DNA of 64,000 nt. Source: an uncultured Bacteroidota bacterium. GTDB lineage: Bacteria; Bacteroidota; Bacteroidia; Flavobacteriales; Flavobacteriaceae. Shown here in pieces: positions 10,312 to 19,404 of the stretch. The first letter of the stretch is position 1. Each line of letters begins with the position of its first letter. A program made the translations under genes and the position numbers. The notes under the pieces are model-generated. The model was not told the origin of the DNA. It was given only the letters and a program-made list of their open reading frames with translations, and searched no databases. The stretch is taken from positions 19,370-83,369 of the forward strand of contig CACIJH010000005.1 of assembly GCA_902586905.1 (NCBI GenBank), written 5' to 3'.

Positions 10312-11206
10312 GTTCAGCATACGGAAAACACACTGTAAACCCTTTTGCCGCAAAATATTCCTTGCTATTTGTAGGGCCACAAGCAAGAACAAAATCTCCT
10401 CCCCAAGCACCCAGGCTTTTGACTACCCCTTCGTAGTCTGAAAATTCAGCCTCCTGTACTGGCTCAATGCCGATTAGTTTAGAGATAATGCTTTCATGTG
10501 CAAGCATGAGCATCTGGAAATCACTCACCGTATTGGCGTCAATGCACCTTTTTGTGAGTGTGTTCAGTGCATCAATTAACTGATCTGTCACCCCCTTGTA
10601 GTGATGACGAATAGAAGCTCGACTGTTTTGCTTTTTGTTCATATAAACGAAAAACAAATGCTGATGAAATGGAGGGTGAAAGCTCACATCTGTTATAATG
10701 GGATTTTGTTTGATCAGCTGATAAGTGATGGGGTTAGACTTTTGGGCACTTGCAATATCATATCCACTTCCTCCAAAAACTTTTTGTTGCAAATCAAATG
10801 GATTTACATTCGCCCATTGCGCTATATTGTTGATCAATGTCGATGAACTTCCAAGACCCCAGTTTCTGGAAAAATCCAGTTGGGTTTCAACAACCGCTCC
10901 TTTTGATTCTGCCAAAAAATCTTGGTTTTGCTCACGCACATGAATAAAGATTTGTTGGAGTCGCTTCGACACATTGTCCTTTTGATGAATGGGGTTAAAA
11001 TCAATCGTGTCAAAATCATTTTCAAACCAAATTTTTCCATCCATGTCCCTTGCTATCCAATGCAAGCGATATTTTTCTGCATCAACAACAGTCATACGTT
11101 GCCCCAATTTGGTTGGTAAAGCAAGGGCACAAGCCCCATCAATTACTGCATATTCACTCGTGATGAGCAACTTCCCAGCGCTATAATATGTCAGTTTTTT
11201 CGCCAT
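10292..11206 (-). CDS. GHMP kinase of the GYDIA type (candidate phosphomevalonate kinase)
   Basis: 304 residues with the GHMP fold: N-terminal SAGKLLITSEYAV, the ATP-binding loop WGLGSSSTL (~116-124), the family signature GYDIA (148-152) and C-terminal motif 3, LGAWGGDFVLA. This group is typical of Bacteroidota and its substrate has not been assigned to my knowledge. The start overlaps the stop of HMG-CoA reductase by 16 nt, so the two are translationally coupled. Since mevalonate kinase and diphosphomevalonate decarboxylase are recognised elsewhere in the window but no classical phosphomevalonate kinase is, that role is my inference. The 3' end overlaps the end of the convergent kinase remnant by 20 nt. 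Confidence 0.85.
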   Translation of the reverse strand: MAKKLTYYSAGKLLITSEYAVIDGACALALPTKLGQRMTVVDAEKYRLHWIARDMDGKIWFENDFDTIDFNPIHQKDNVSKRLQQIFIHVREQNQDFLAESKGAVVETQLDFSRNWGLGSSSTLINNIAQWANVNPFDLQQKVFGGSGYDIASAQKSNPITYQLIKQNPIITDVSFHPPFHQHLFFVYMNKKQNSRASIRHHYKGVTDQLIDALNTLTKRCIDANTVSDFQMLMLAHESIISKLIGIEPVQEAEFSDYEGVVKSLGAWGGDFVLACGPTNSKEYFAAKGFTVCFPYAELISPAI

Positions 11207-12516
11207 GCTGCTAGTGCTTGTTCAACGGCATTAAAGCTAACAACATTGGTTGTAAAGTGCTTGATCATTGCCTCTTTTTCGGGTTGGGTAGCACCCATTT
11301 GGTTGAGAATGTTTAGCAAATGCATTTTCATATGTCCTTTCTGGATACCAGTGGTGACCAATGAACGCAAGGCAGCAAAGTTTTGCGCTAATCCACTTAC
11401 TGCCATGATTTGCATTAGCTCTTTTGCATTTGGATTTTGTAGCAATTGATGCGACCATTGCACCATGGGGTGAAGCTTTGTTAACCCACCAACTGTTCCC
11501 ACTGATAGTGGCAATTCTAGCTCAAACCAAAACACATCTTTCTTTATTCTTGCTTTTGATAGCCCTCTGTAGTTTCCATCTTTTGCAGCATAGGCATGTA
11601 TGCCAGCCTCTACTGCCCTAAAATCATTTCCTGTAGCAATGGCTAACGTATCAACCCCATTCATAATGCCTTTGTTATGCGTGACTGCTCTGTAGGCGTT
11701 GTGATGTGCAATTTCAACTGCTTGTACAAACTTTTTGGCGAGGACATCACCATCATCTCCCAACTCTGCAATAGGACAGCTTACCCAGGCTTTTACACGA
11801 CTCCCTGGCACATAGTTCGATAAGATACTCATCACCACTTCGATTTGTTTTTCAGTTTTAGAAAAATGAGGATAGTTAGCAGCTTCATTTTGGAGTGTTT
11901 GGGCAAGTTGCTCGAGGCACGAATTGATAAAATTAGCACCCATCGCATCTGCAGTTTCAAAGCGAACGTGCAACTGGTAATAGTTTGCCATATTTTTGGT
12001 GCTGTCGAGTAGTTCAATAGCAAGGATTCCGCCCCCTCGTTGACGCATGTTTTTGGTAATGGCTTCTGTTTCCTTTAGTAGTGTGGGTTTGACAGCGTTG
12101 AAAAAGCTCGTCAGGCTTTGATGAGATCCTGTAAATAAAAAGTGAACTTGACCTGTTTTTTCTGTGCCCACTATTTCGGCATGAAACCCCCCTCGAGTAG
12201 CCCAAAATTTAGCAGCATTGGCCGAGGCAGCAACCACCGAGCTTTCTTCTGTAACCATCGGAAGAACATAGCTCTTCCCATTGATGACGAAGTTGGGCGC
12301 AACTGCTAGGGGTAAATAAAAATTACTGATTGCATTCTCAATAAACTCATCGTGTAAGTTCTGCAACTGTTCGTCTGAGTTCCAATAGGTTTGAAGCACC
12401 TCTTTAGCTTGTGTAGGATTGGAAAAGCATTTATTGGCAATCCATTCGATTTTCTCTTGTTTTGATTTTTTGGAAAAGCCCGAAACCAATTCGTTTTGAA
12501 CACCCTCATTTGCCAT
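11191..12516 (-). CDS. Hydroxymethylglutaryl-CoA reductase, class II (bacterial type)
   Basis: 441 residues, normal for the soluble bacterial class without a membrane anchor. It interconverts HMG-CoA and mevalonate using NAD(P)H. Catalytic regions are intact: MVTEESSVVAA (active Glu), DAMGANFINS, THNKGIMNGVDTLAIATGND (active Lys and Asp) and GIQKGHMKMH (active His). Class II enzymes were first described as degradative, but in Bacteroidota with a mevalonate pathway they work biosynthetically. It is the first gene of a two-gene unit with the GYDIA kinase. A -7 box ends only about 5 bp before the ATG. Confidence 0.95.
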   Translation of the reverse strand: MANEGVQNELVSGFSKKSKQEKIEWIANKCFSNPTQAKEVLQTYWNSDEQLQNLHDEFIENAISNFYLPLAVAPNFVINGKSYVLPMVTEESSVVAASANAAKFWATRGGFHAEIVGTEKTGQVHFLFTGSHQSLTSFFNAVKPTLLKETEAITKNMRQRGGGILAIELLDSTKNMANYYQLHVRFETADAMGANFINSCLEQLAQTLQNEAANYPHFSKTEKQIEVVMSILSNYVPGSRVKAWVSCPIAELGDDGDVLAKKFVQAVEIAHHNAYRAVTHNKGIMNGVDTLAIATGNDFRAVEAGIHAYAAKDGNYRGLSKARIKKDVFWFELELPLSVGTVGGLTKLHPMVQWSHQLLQNPNAKELMQIMAVSGLAQNFAALRSLVTTGIQKGHMKMHLLNILNQMGATQPEKEAMIKHFTTNVVSFNAVEQALAAWRKN

Positions 12517-12520
12517 GGTG

Positions 12521-12528
12521 TAAAGATA
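12521..12528 (-). promoter_or_regulatory. Putative -7 box of the HMG-CoA reductase gene, nearly leaderless
   Basis: Minus-strand TATCTTTA fits TAnnTTTG at seven of eight positions. It lies four bases before the ATG, so transcription would begin at or within a few bases of the start codon. Confidence 0.4.
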
Positions 12529-12608
12529 AGATATCTTGTATATTAAACGAATCAGCGAATAACTGAAAAGTCATATATTAGCAAATCTCAACTAAAAACT
12601 TAGGTATC

Positions 12609-14162
12609 ATGTCAAACCAATTTGGAGGATCTGCCCTCAATCAAAGAACCATTGCTGGACATCCTGTCGGTCTATTTGTATTGTTTTTTACAGAGATGTG
12701 GGAGCGATTCAGCTACTACGGTATGCGTGCAATTTTAGTGTTATTTCTCACCTCATCCATCCTCGATGAAGGTTGGGCTTGGGAGAGAGAAGATGCATTG
12801 ACTTTATATGGTTGGTACACTGGGTTGGTGTATTTAACGCCCATAGTTGGAGGCTTTTTTGCTGATAAGTTTTTAGGGTACAGAAATGCAACCGTTTTAG
12901 GTGCTTTCATCATGACTCTTGGTCACGCCTCCATGGCATTGGAAACTTTTTCCACAACATTCTTTTTCATTGGTCTGAGTTGTTTGGTCATTGGGAATGG
13001 ATTTTTTAAACCCAATATCTCTTCAATTGTTGGACAGCTATATAAAGATGGTGATATTCGTAAAGATGGGGGATATACCATTTTTTATATGGGTATCAAC
13101 GCAGGTGCTTTCCTAGGAATTTTACTCTGTGGATATATAGGCGAAAAGGTTGGATGGCATTTAGGCTTTGGTCTGGCTGGGATTTTTATGTTTTTTGGAA
13201 TGCTTCAATTTTGGTTTGCCCAGAAAATATTTGGAAATATAGGTTTATCTCCAAAAGCCCTAGCGCAAACCAATAATGAGACGGAAGAAGTAACCGAAGA
13301 GGTACCTAAAAAAACTGAAAATGATCGACTTTTTGTAGTGGTTGTTTTCTCTCTATTCACCATTTTCTTCTGGTGGGCTTTTGAACAAGCAGGTGGCTCG
13401 ATGACCATATTTGCAAATGACTATACGGACAGAAATTTGGTCGGTACTGCATCAAAAACATTCAATATTGTAAACTCCATCATCACCCTGGTTCCAATGG
13501 TGATTTTGACTTATGTCCTATACGAATTGTTTCGTAATATGTTGGGGAAATATATACTATCTAATTTCTTTTTAGGATTGAGTTTTGCCATCATTTGGGG
13601 CATAGTGATATGGATGCTCAATAGAGAGTTTGCCTCTGATGTTGCTGAAATTCCAGCGTCTTGGTTTTCTGTTCTCAACTCACTTTTCATCGTTATTTTT
13701 GCACCAATTTTTTCCAAAATTTGGGCTTCTTCACTCAATCCGAGTGGACCTGTTAAGTTCGCCATAGGATTGATGTTACTCGGATTTGGTTTTGCATTTT
13801 TGTCCTATGGGGCATCTGGCATTCCACTGGGTGCAAGCACAGCAAGTGTGAGTATTGCCTGGCTGATTTTGGCATACTTATTTCACACCTTGGGGGAGCT
13901 TTGTATCTCTCCTGTGGGCTTGTCTTATGTAAGCAAGCTAGCTCCCAAACGATTGGTTGGTTTGATGTTTGGATTTTGGTTTGTGTGTAGCGCAATAGCC
14001 AATTTCCTAGGGGGTTGGACAGGTAGTTTTATTGACTCAATTTCAGAGTCATATGGCTTATCTAACTTCTTCCTTATTTTTACAGCGATCCCTGTACTTG
14101 CAGGGGTACTGATGCTTATCCTTAATAAAATCATGATTCGAAAAATGCATGGGATTACGTAG
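12609..14162 (+). CDS. Peptide MFS transporter, POT/PTR2 family
   Basis: 517 residues with about 14 membrane segments. It imports di- and tripeptides with protons across the inner membrane. The POT signature FTEMWERFSYYGMRAIL (~30-46, ExxER proton-coupling motif) is intact, followed by FFKPNISSIVG and, in the C-terminal half, HTLGELCISPVGLSYV. A charged cytoplasmic stretch around residues 218-238 separates the two bundles. The stop TAG lies inside the start of the thioredoxin-like gene (14-nt overlap). Confidence 0.95.
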   Translation: MSNQFGGSALNQRTIAGHPVGLFVLFFTEMWERFSYYGMRAILVLFLTSSILDEGWAWEREDALTLYGWYTGLVYLTPIVGGFFADKFLGYRNATVLGAFIMTLGHASMALETFSTTFFFIGLSCLVIGNGFFKPNISSIVGQLYKDGDIRKDGGYTIFYMGINAGAFLGILLCGYIGEKVGWHLGFGLAGIFMFFGMLQFWFAQKIFGNIGLSPKALAQTNNETEEVTEEVPKKTENDRLFVVVVFSLFTIFFWWAFEQAGGSMTIFANDYTDRNLVGTASKTFNIVNSIITLVPMVILTYVLYELFRNMLGKYILSNFFLGLSFAIIWGIVIWMLNREFASDVAEIPASWFSVLNSLFIVIFAPIFSKIWASSLNPSGPVKFAIGLMLLGFGFAFLSYGASGIPLGASTASVSIAWLILAYLFHTLGELCISPVGLSYVSKLAPKRLVGLMFGFWFVCSAIANFLGGWTGSFIDSISESYGLSNFFLIFTAIPVLAGVLMLILNKIMIRKMHGIT

Positions 14163-14685
14163 TCTGATTCTATTTTTTATTAGTTGCACCTTTTCATCTG
14201 CCCAAGTCAACTGGATGACGATGGATGAGGCTTTGGCTGCTCAAAAATCAAACCCCAAAAAAATCATTGTTGACGTATATACTAGCTGGTGTGGACCCTG
14301 TAAACTCCTCGACAAAAACACCTTTGGGAATGCTGAAGTAAGTGCCTTTATCAATCAAAATTATTATCCTGTAAAATTTAATGCTGAAGGTAAAGAGGAG
14401 GTCAATTACAATGGAAATCGGTTTGAAAACCCTAGATATGACCCAAATCGAAAGGGAAGAAATGCTCGGCATCAGTTCACTGCCTATCTCGGGATTACTG
14501 GCTATCCAACAGTGGCTTTCTTTGATGAGAATTCCAATTATCTTGCTCCTATTGTTGGCTATCACAATGTGCAGCAAATGGAATTTTACTTGAAGTTATT
14601 TTCATCCAATGATTATAAACAATTAAAGTCACAGGAAGATTTTACCAATTACTACAAGAATTTCACTGCACAATTCAAAGGTTGA
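14149..14685 (+). CDS. Periplasmic thioredoxin-family protein
   Basis: 178 residues: signal peptide (cut after SSAQ, about residue 19), then a thioredoxin fold with active site WCGPC (~48-52) and the cis-Pro loop GYPTVAFF. The extra segment NGNRFENPRYDPNRKGR before the cis-Pro region is like that of small DUF255/thioredoxin_7 proteins of Bacteroidota. Likely a periplasmic disulfide reductase or isomerase; substrate unknown. It overlaps the preceding transporter by 14 nt and the convergent comEC by 11 nt. Confidence 0.85.
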   Translation: MGLRSLILFFISCTFSSAQVNWMTMDEALAAQKSNPKKIIVDVYTSWCGPCKLLDKNTFGNAEVSAFINQNYYPVKFNAEGKEEVNYNGNRFENPRYDPNRKGRNARHQFTAYLGITGYPTVAFFDENSNYLAPIVGYHNVQQMEFYLKLFSSNDYKQLKSQEDFTNYYKNFTAQFKG

Positions 14686-16651
14686 GAATAAACGCTCCCT
14701 CTCTTGAGGTATCATAAAACGATATACCATTTGACTCGCAGGTTTTTTTCCATTGATCAATATAATTTTTGAAGTTGCTCCCATCTGAGACAATTGCCTT
14801 TGGTTGCAGTCGCTGAATCAAATGCCCGAGATGAACTTTTGGGCTGTTTCGAACAATAACGATGCTTCCTAATAAGGATGGGAAATCGTAGAACCGATTT
14901 TCATCCACAATCAATAGTTGGTTGTCACCCCATTGAAGCCCTAAAGGAATCGTTTGGAAATTTTGCTTGTTGATTTGTCGATGGAGCGTGTAATCGTTAA
15001 TGATTTTTTGATTCATAGTCTTTGATTCATCATATAAGAAAGTGACTTTTTCACCCTCTTTGATGCCAATCAATGTGTTTTTATAGCTGTGAAATACGAT
15101 GAATTCATCATAATGAAAGGGTGTGTGTTTCACAGAATAATGAAATCCAAACGACAGAATAACCAATAGATAAACAACAGCTAAACGAAATTTTAGAATT
15201 GTAAAAAATACTAAAACAACCATCATTGCAAGGAGAAAAGCATCTATTGCATCAAAGGGTATATTTGTAAATAAAAAAGACTCTTGCTTGGCAACATAGG
15301 CAATTAGTGTGTTCATTGCATGAAGCATCTGATCGACAATTCTCCCATAATAAGTTGCCATAAATTCCCAAGGGGAAATGGCTAATCCAATAAGACATCC
15401 TCCTAAAATCAGCCCCAACGAAGGAACGATTGCAAGATTGCTAATCCAAAACAATGCTGGAAACTGATGAAAATAATACAGACTCAAAGGTAGGGTTGAC
15501 AGTTGCGCAACACACCCCAAGACCAACAAGTCCAACCCCTTTTGAATGACCACCCACTTGGATCGATTGAGGGATTGGAATTTTGGCATTACCCACAGAA
15601 TGCCAAACACTGCAGCGTAACTCAATTGAAACCCAACTTCATAGACCAATGATGGCTGAATCAACATCAAAAAAAGTAATGACAACCACAATTGCTGCAT
15701 TGGTAATCCAGGTCGATGCATGACAGTGCTAAAGCTGAGAAAGCTAAACATTGTCACTGCACGCAATACAGATGGCGATAGGCCTGTGAGAAAGGCATAG
15801 CACCAAAGGCTTGATGATACTGTTAAAAACAGCAGCCATCGCCTGTATTTGTGAAGCGGAATTAAATAACCAAATATGCTTTGCAGAATAATCATGAGTA
15901 CGCCCACATGCAAACCCGAAATTGCAAGAAGATGAACAGCACCTGCCTTGGCATACTCCTCTTGCAAATGAGCATCGATGTCTGATCGATCTCCTAGTAC
16001 CAGCGCTTTCATCACAGCTTTTGACTGGTCACGTAATTGTAAATGATCGACATAACCTAACATTTTCTCTCTCGTTTTTTGTGCAACCCCTAACAGATTT
16101 TTTTTTGAAATAAATGTCAATTGACTGCTGTTGCCATAAAGTTGTAGATGAACACCCTTTTTTTTCATGTAATTGCCAAAGTCAAAACCACCAGGATTAG
16201 GTGCCGAAGGGATGGGAAGTAATTTTCCAATGGTAATGTATTTTTCACCTATTGTAAGTGAAGATGAGACCTCTAGTTGAAGCAAAACTAGACCTGTAAA
16301 GCTTTGGCGATCGACTTGTTGAACTTCAACAATGTACTACTGACCAAAACGCGATGGCTTTCTTTTCCGTTGCACTGTGAACGTGATGATGGATTCTTTA
16401 TTGAGCTGTTGATCATGATGCGCAATATTTTTGGGGTGTTGTAAAGGGTCTTGTAGCTGTGCCCACTGTTGACCTCCAATCCAACTCAGTAGCGATAGGC
16501 AAAGGATAAAGCCATATCGCCATCTTTTTTTGTGACAAATAATGGATATACTGAACAATAGTACAGGAATCGAAAAATGAAAAGACGTGATATAGGGATA
16601 GGCTAATATACCTGCGACAAACCAAAGCGTACAGTAGGCAAGTGGGGACAT
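14675..16651 (-). pseudogene. comEC: comEC DNA-uptake channel protein, split by one in-frame amber codon
   Basis: The frame from 16651 gives N-terminal membrane helices (residues 1-104), then TAG at 16337-16339, then 17 sense codons and the rest of the protein without any change of frame. Restored length is about 658 residues, normal for Bacteroidota ComEC. Domains: DUF4131-like N-terminus, Competence domain (ISGLHVGVLMIIL, GLSPSVLRA) and a degenerate metallo-beta-lactamase-like tail from about residue 500. ComEC carries single-stranded DNA across the inner membrane during transformation. The downstream 536-codon frame would lack the first two helices and most of the OB region. TAG is a normal stop elsewhere here, so this is likely a nonsense mutation. 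Confidence 0.85.
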
Positions 16652-16670
16652 GCCTGAAAAATAGGAAATG

Positions 16671-17132
16671 TTAACGAATCAATCTTCGTGTTTGTGCGTA
16701 GGCTTTGTTCCAATAGCCTTCGTTCATTGAAGAAATGATTACCCCCCTTGAAGATGAGGCATGAATGAATAGAGGCACATCTCTTTTACGTCCAACAACG
16801 ATACCCGCATGGGTGAGCTTTCGCTTTTTGGTGGTTCTAAAAAAGAGTATATCTCCAGCTTTTGCACGATCAATCGAAATACGTTTTCCCTCTTTTCGCA
16901 AAAGGTTAACGGTTCTTGGCACACGAATCCCTTGCTTTTTAAATGCGTTGTGAATTAGTCCAGAACAATCAATTCCGCGAGTGTTGTTACCACCCAAACG
17001 ATATGGAGTACCCATATATTCCTTTGCATACAAAACAACACCATCTGTAGGTTTTAATTTTTTTTCACCTTTAAATACCCCACAACTTGTAGCGAGAACA
17101 GCGATGGCAACAAAAGAAATGAGCTTACGCAT
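16671..17132 (-). CDS. NlpC/P60-family lipoprotein (C40 peptidase)
   Basis: 153 residues from the ATG at 17132, which overlaps the lpxB stop by 8 nt. A longer frame from 17168 is rejected because only the inner ATG gives a lipoprotein signal (VLATSC, lipid Cys ~18). The catalytic triad of NlpC/P60 is visible: Cys in GIDCSGL, His in LTHAGIV, and a third polar residue in FIHASS. Such enzymes cut peptidoglycan stem peptides (D-Glu to diamino acid bond) from the outer membrane or periplasm. Confidence 0.9.
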   Translation of the reverse strand: MRKLISFVAIAVLATSCGVFKGEKKLKPTDGVVLYAKEYMGTPYRLGGNNTRGIDCSGLIHNAFKKQGIRVPRTVNLLRKEGKRISIDRAKAGDILFFRTTKKRKLTHAGIVVGRKRDVPLFIHASSSRGVIISSMNEGYWNKAYAQTRRLIR

Positions 17133-18237
17133 GCGTTCGTGTATAAATGAGTTTGGCAACCTTTTCACTTGCTCCTCTACCTCCTAGTTTTTGAATAAGA
17201 TCGTCATATCCAGACAACACCTTTTTTCTGCCAGTGGGAGATAAAATCTCTTGTAATGCATCTGTCAAGGCAAACGCATTGCAATCCTTTTGAATCAGCT
17301 CTTTCACAAGCAAGCGACCTGCAATGAGATTGACAAGTGAAACAAAGGGAAGTTTGACAATTCGCTTTGCAATGACAAAGCTCAAAGGGCTCGTTTTATA
17401 ACAAACGATCTGAGGAATTTTGAGCAGTGCTGTTTCTAAAGTAGCTGTCCCGCTGGTAACAATAGCTGCTTGAGCTATGCGTAAAACGTCATAGGTTCGA
17501 TCCATAACAACATCTACATTTGGCGCAAAACGTTGGTAGAGTGATTTATCAATGTTTGATGTGCCAGCAATAACAAAGCGATGGTTTGGAAAGGCCTCAA
17601 TGACGCTCGTCATCACGGAGAGTATTTTATTGATTTCCTGCTTTCGACTTCCTGGTAATAAAGCAATTACTTTTTGGTTGTTTGGAATGCCCAACTGTGT
17701 TCTGAATGCATCTTCCTCCAAGTCTGGAGTTGCAAAAAGCTCATCGATGAGTGGGTGTCCAACAAAGTCAATACTGAGCTTGTGTTTTTGTTCAAAAAAA
17801 TCAACTTCAAAAGGCAAGATTGCATATCGAAAGTTGGTGTGTTTCGCCAATTTTTTTACACGATTTTCTTTCCATGCCCAAGCCTGTGGTAAGATGTAAT
17901 AGTGCACTGGTATTCCCAATCTGGTGGCCCATTTTGCGATGATCATGTTAAAGCCAGGGTAGTCGATTAAGATCAAAGCATCTGGTTTGAAGTTGAGAAT
18001 ATCTTTCTTGCAAAAGGAAACGTTTGCTAAGATGGTTCTTATATTTTTGAGTACTTCCCAAAACCCCATAAAAGCAAGATGTTTGTAGTGTTTTACGATT
18101 TGCGCACCTTGTTGCTGCATTTTATTTCCACCCCAAGCACGAAGCACAGCTGAATCGTCAATTTGTTGTAATGCAGCAATTAAATTGGCACCATGCAAAT
18201 CTCCAGAGGCCTCGCCAGCAATGAGGTAGTATCTCAT
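17125..18237 (-). CDS. lpxB: Lipid-A-disaccharide synthase
   Basis: 370 residues, standard length for glycosyltransferase family 19. It joins UDP-2,3-diacylglucosamine and lipid X to make the lipid A disaccharide at the inner membrane. Signatures: GEASGDLHGANLI at the N-terminus, DYPGFNM, LLPGSRKQEI and TSGTATLETAL in the nucleotide-binding half. It follows surE and a small membrane protein, with a 4-nt overlap to the latter, in one minus-strand operon. Confidence 0.97.
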   Translation of the reverse strand: MRYYLIAGEASGDLHGANLIAALQQIDDSAVLRAWGGNKMQQQGAQIVKHYKHLAFMGFWEVLKNIRTILANVSFCKKDILNFKPDALILIDYPGFNMIIAKWATRLGIPVHYYILPQAWAWKENRVKKLAKHTNFRYAILPFEVDFFEQKHKLSIDFVGHPLIDELFATPDLEEDAFRTQLGIPNNQKVIALLPGSRKQEINKILSVMTSVIEAFPNHRFVIAGTSNIDKSLYQRFAPNVDVVMDRTYDVLRIAQAAIVTSGTATLETALLKIPQIVCYKTSPLSFVIAKRIVKLPFVSLVNLIAGRLLVKELIQKDCNAFALTDALQEILSPTGRKKVLSGYDDLIQKLGGRGASEKVAKLIYTRTHA

Positions 18238-18530
18238 GTACCAAATTTTAACAATAGACTAATAAAGGCCCAAAAAATGGTTGCGCCTAGTATGGATTGG
18301 GCAGCGCGCGTGTTCTTTTTTTGAATCCACCACCAAAAGATAAATAGATTGGGAAGTACAGCCATCGTTATCCAAATGCCTAGTTCATCATATGCATAGA
18401 GTATTGGGATTGTATCCAAGGCATTGCCATCAGCCGAAAATTCGACCAAAAGTAAAAGCATACCAAATGGTATTGCCAAACCAATGAGCCATCCCAACAA
18501 GCCAGGACTGATTTTCTTTAAAAGGCCCAT
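18234..18530 (-). CDS. Small membrane protein of unknown function between surE and lpxB
   Basis: 98 residues with three hydrophobic segments (about 12-28, 50-66 and 79-94). It overlaps surE by 13 nt and lpxB by 4 nt, so it is translated with them. The tight placement between surE and lpxB argues for a real gene. No catalytic motif is visible. The MGLLKKISPGLLGW start could place the N-terminus in the cytoplasm. Confidence 0.75.
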   Translation of the reverse strand: MGLLKKISPGLLGWLIGLAIPFGMLLLLVEFSADGNALDTIPILYAYDELGIWITMAVLPNLFIFWWWIQKKNTRAAQSILGATIFWAFISLLLKFGT

Positions 18531-19288
18531 GAGTTGAGTTTTTGAATATGATGGTGTGCAGTGAGGTCAAAATGAGTAGGAACCACTGAAATATACCCAT
18601 TTTCGAGTGCCCAGATATCTGTATCTTCCCCATTGTCATCATTGATAAAGGCGCCAGTCATCCAATAATATTCTTTTCCCATGGGGTCTTGGCGTTTGTC
18701 GAATTCTTCAATCCAATAGGCATTTGCCTGTCGACAAATCTTGATTCCTTTAATCTCACCTTTTTTTCGTTTAGGGAAATTGACATTGAGTACTGTACTT
18801 TCTGGGATTTTATTTTTTAGTGCCGATTTGGTTATTTTTTTGACAAAACTGGACAGAGAATCAAAATCGGCATCCCAAGCATAATCGAGCAAAGAAAAAC
18901 CAATTGCTGGAATCCCTTCGATACCAGCTTCAATAGCAGCACTCATCGTTCCAGAATATATGACATTGATCGCTGCGTTTGATCCATGATTAATCCCAGA
19001 AACACATAAATCTGGCTTTCGTTTTAGAATTTCATGAACACCCAGTTTTACACAATCAGCTGGCGTGCCCGAACACGAGTATTCCTCTTGAGGCCCATCA
19101 TCGAGTTTTACTTTGGTACATCGCAAGGTGCTATTGATAGTGATTGCATGTCCCATTCCAGATTGTGGGCTATCGGGAGCAACCACAACCACATCACCTA
19201 TGGTATTCATAATTTGAATAAGGGTTCGAAGCCCAGGGGCACTTATGCCATCGTCATTTGTGACAAGAATCAATGGTTTACTGCTCAT
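18518..19288 (-). CDS. surE: 5'/3'-nucleotidase SurE
   Basis: 256 residues. SurE is a metal-dependent phosphatase that removes phosphate from nucleoside monophosphates. The N-terminal LVTNDDGISAPGLRTL carries the metal-binding Asp pair; GMGHAITINSTLR and SGINHGSNAAINVIYSGTM supply the other ligands (Ser, Asn). First gene of the surE-(membrane protein)-lpxB-NlpC operon. A -7 box TATTTTTG lies about 19 bp before the ATG. Confidence 0.97.
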   Translation of the reverse strand: MSSKPLILVTNDDGISAPGLRTLIQIMNTIGDVVVVAPDSPQSGMGHAITINSTLRCTKVKLDDGPQEEYSCSGTPADCVKLGVHEILKRKPDLCVSGINHGSNAAINVIYSGTMSAAIEAGIEGIPAIGFSLLDYAWDADFDSLSSFVKKITKSALKNKIPESTVLNVNFPKRKKGEIKGIKICRQANAYWIEEFDKRQDPMGKEYYWMTGAFINDDNGEDTDIWALENGYISVVPTHFDLTAHHHIQKLNSWAF

Positions 19289-19306
19289 TTCGATTGTCTG
19301 TTTTCA

Positions 19307-19314
19307 CAAAAATA
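19307..19314 (-). promoter_or_regulatory. Putative -7 box of the surE operon
   Basis: Minus-strand TATTTTTG is an exact TAnnTTTG match. A TTGG about 24 bp upstream could be the -33 element. Confidence 0.5.
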
Positions 19315-19404
19315 CAGATTTCAATTTGCCTTTCCGACCAATAAACTTGATATTTTCATACTTTGAATATTATCTATATATTCGTAGGTCCTCAATAGAT
19401 TGAA

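Noticed and set aside
9134-16339. TAG used as a sense codon in this organism
   Set aside because: TAG occurs in two broken genes, but it also ends many intact ones here (POT transporter, gldN, the FAD oxidoreductase, mvaD, the UbiA gene, coaX), so reassignment does not fit.
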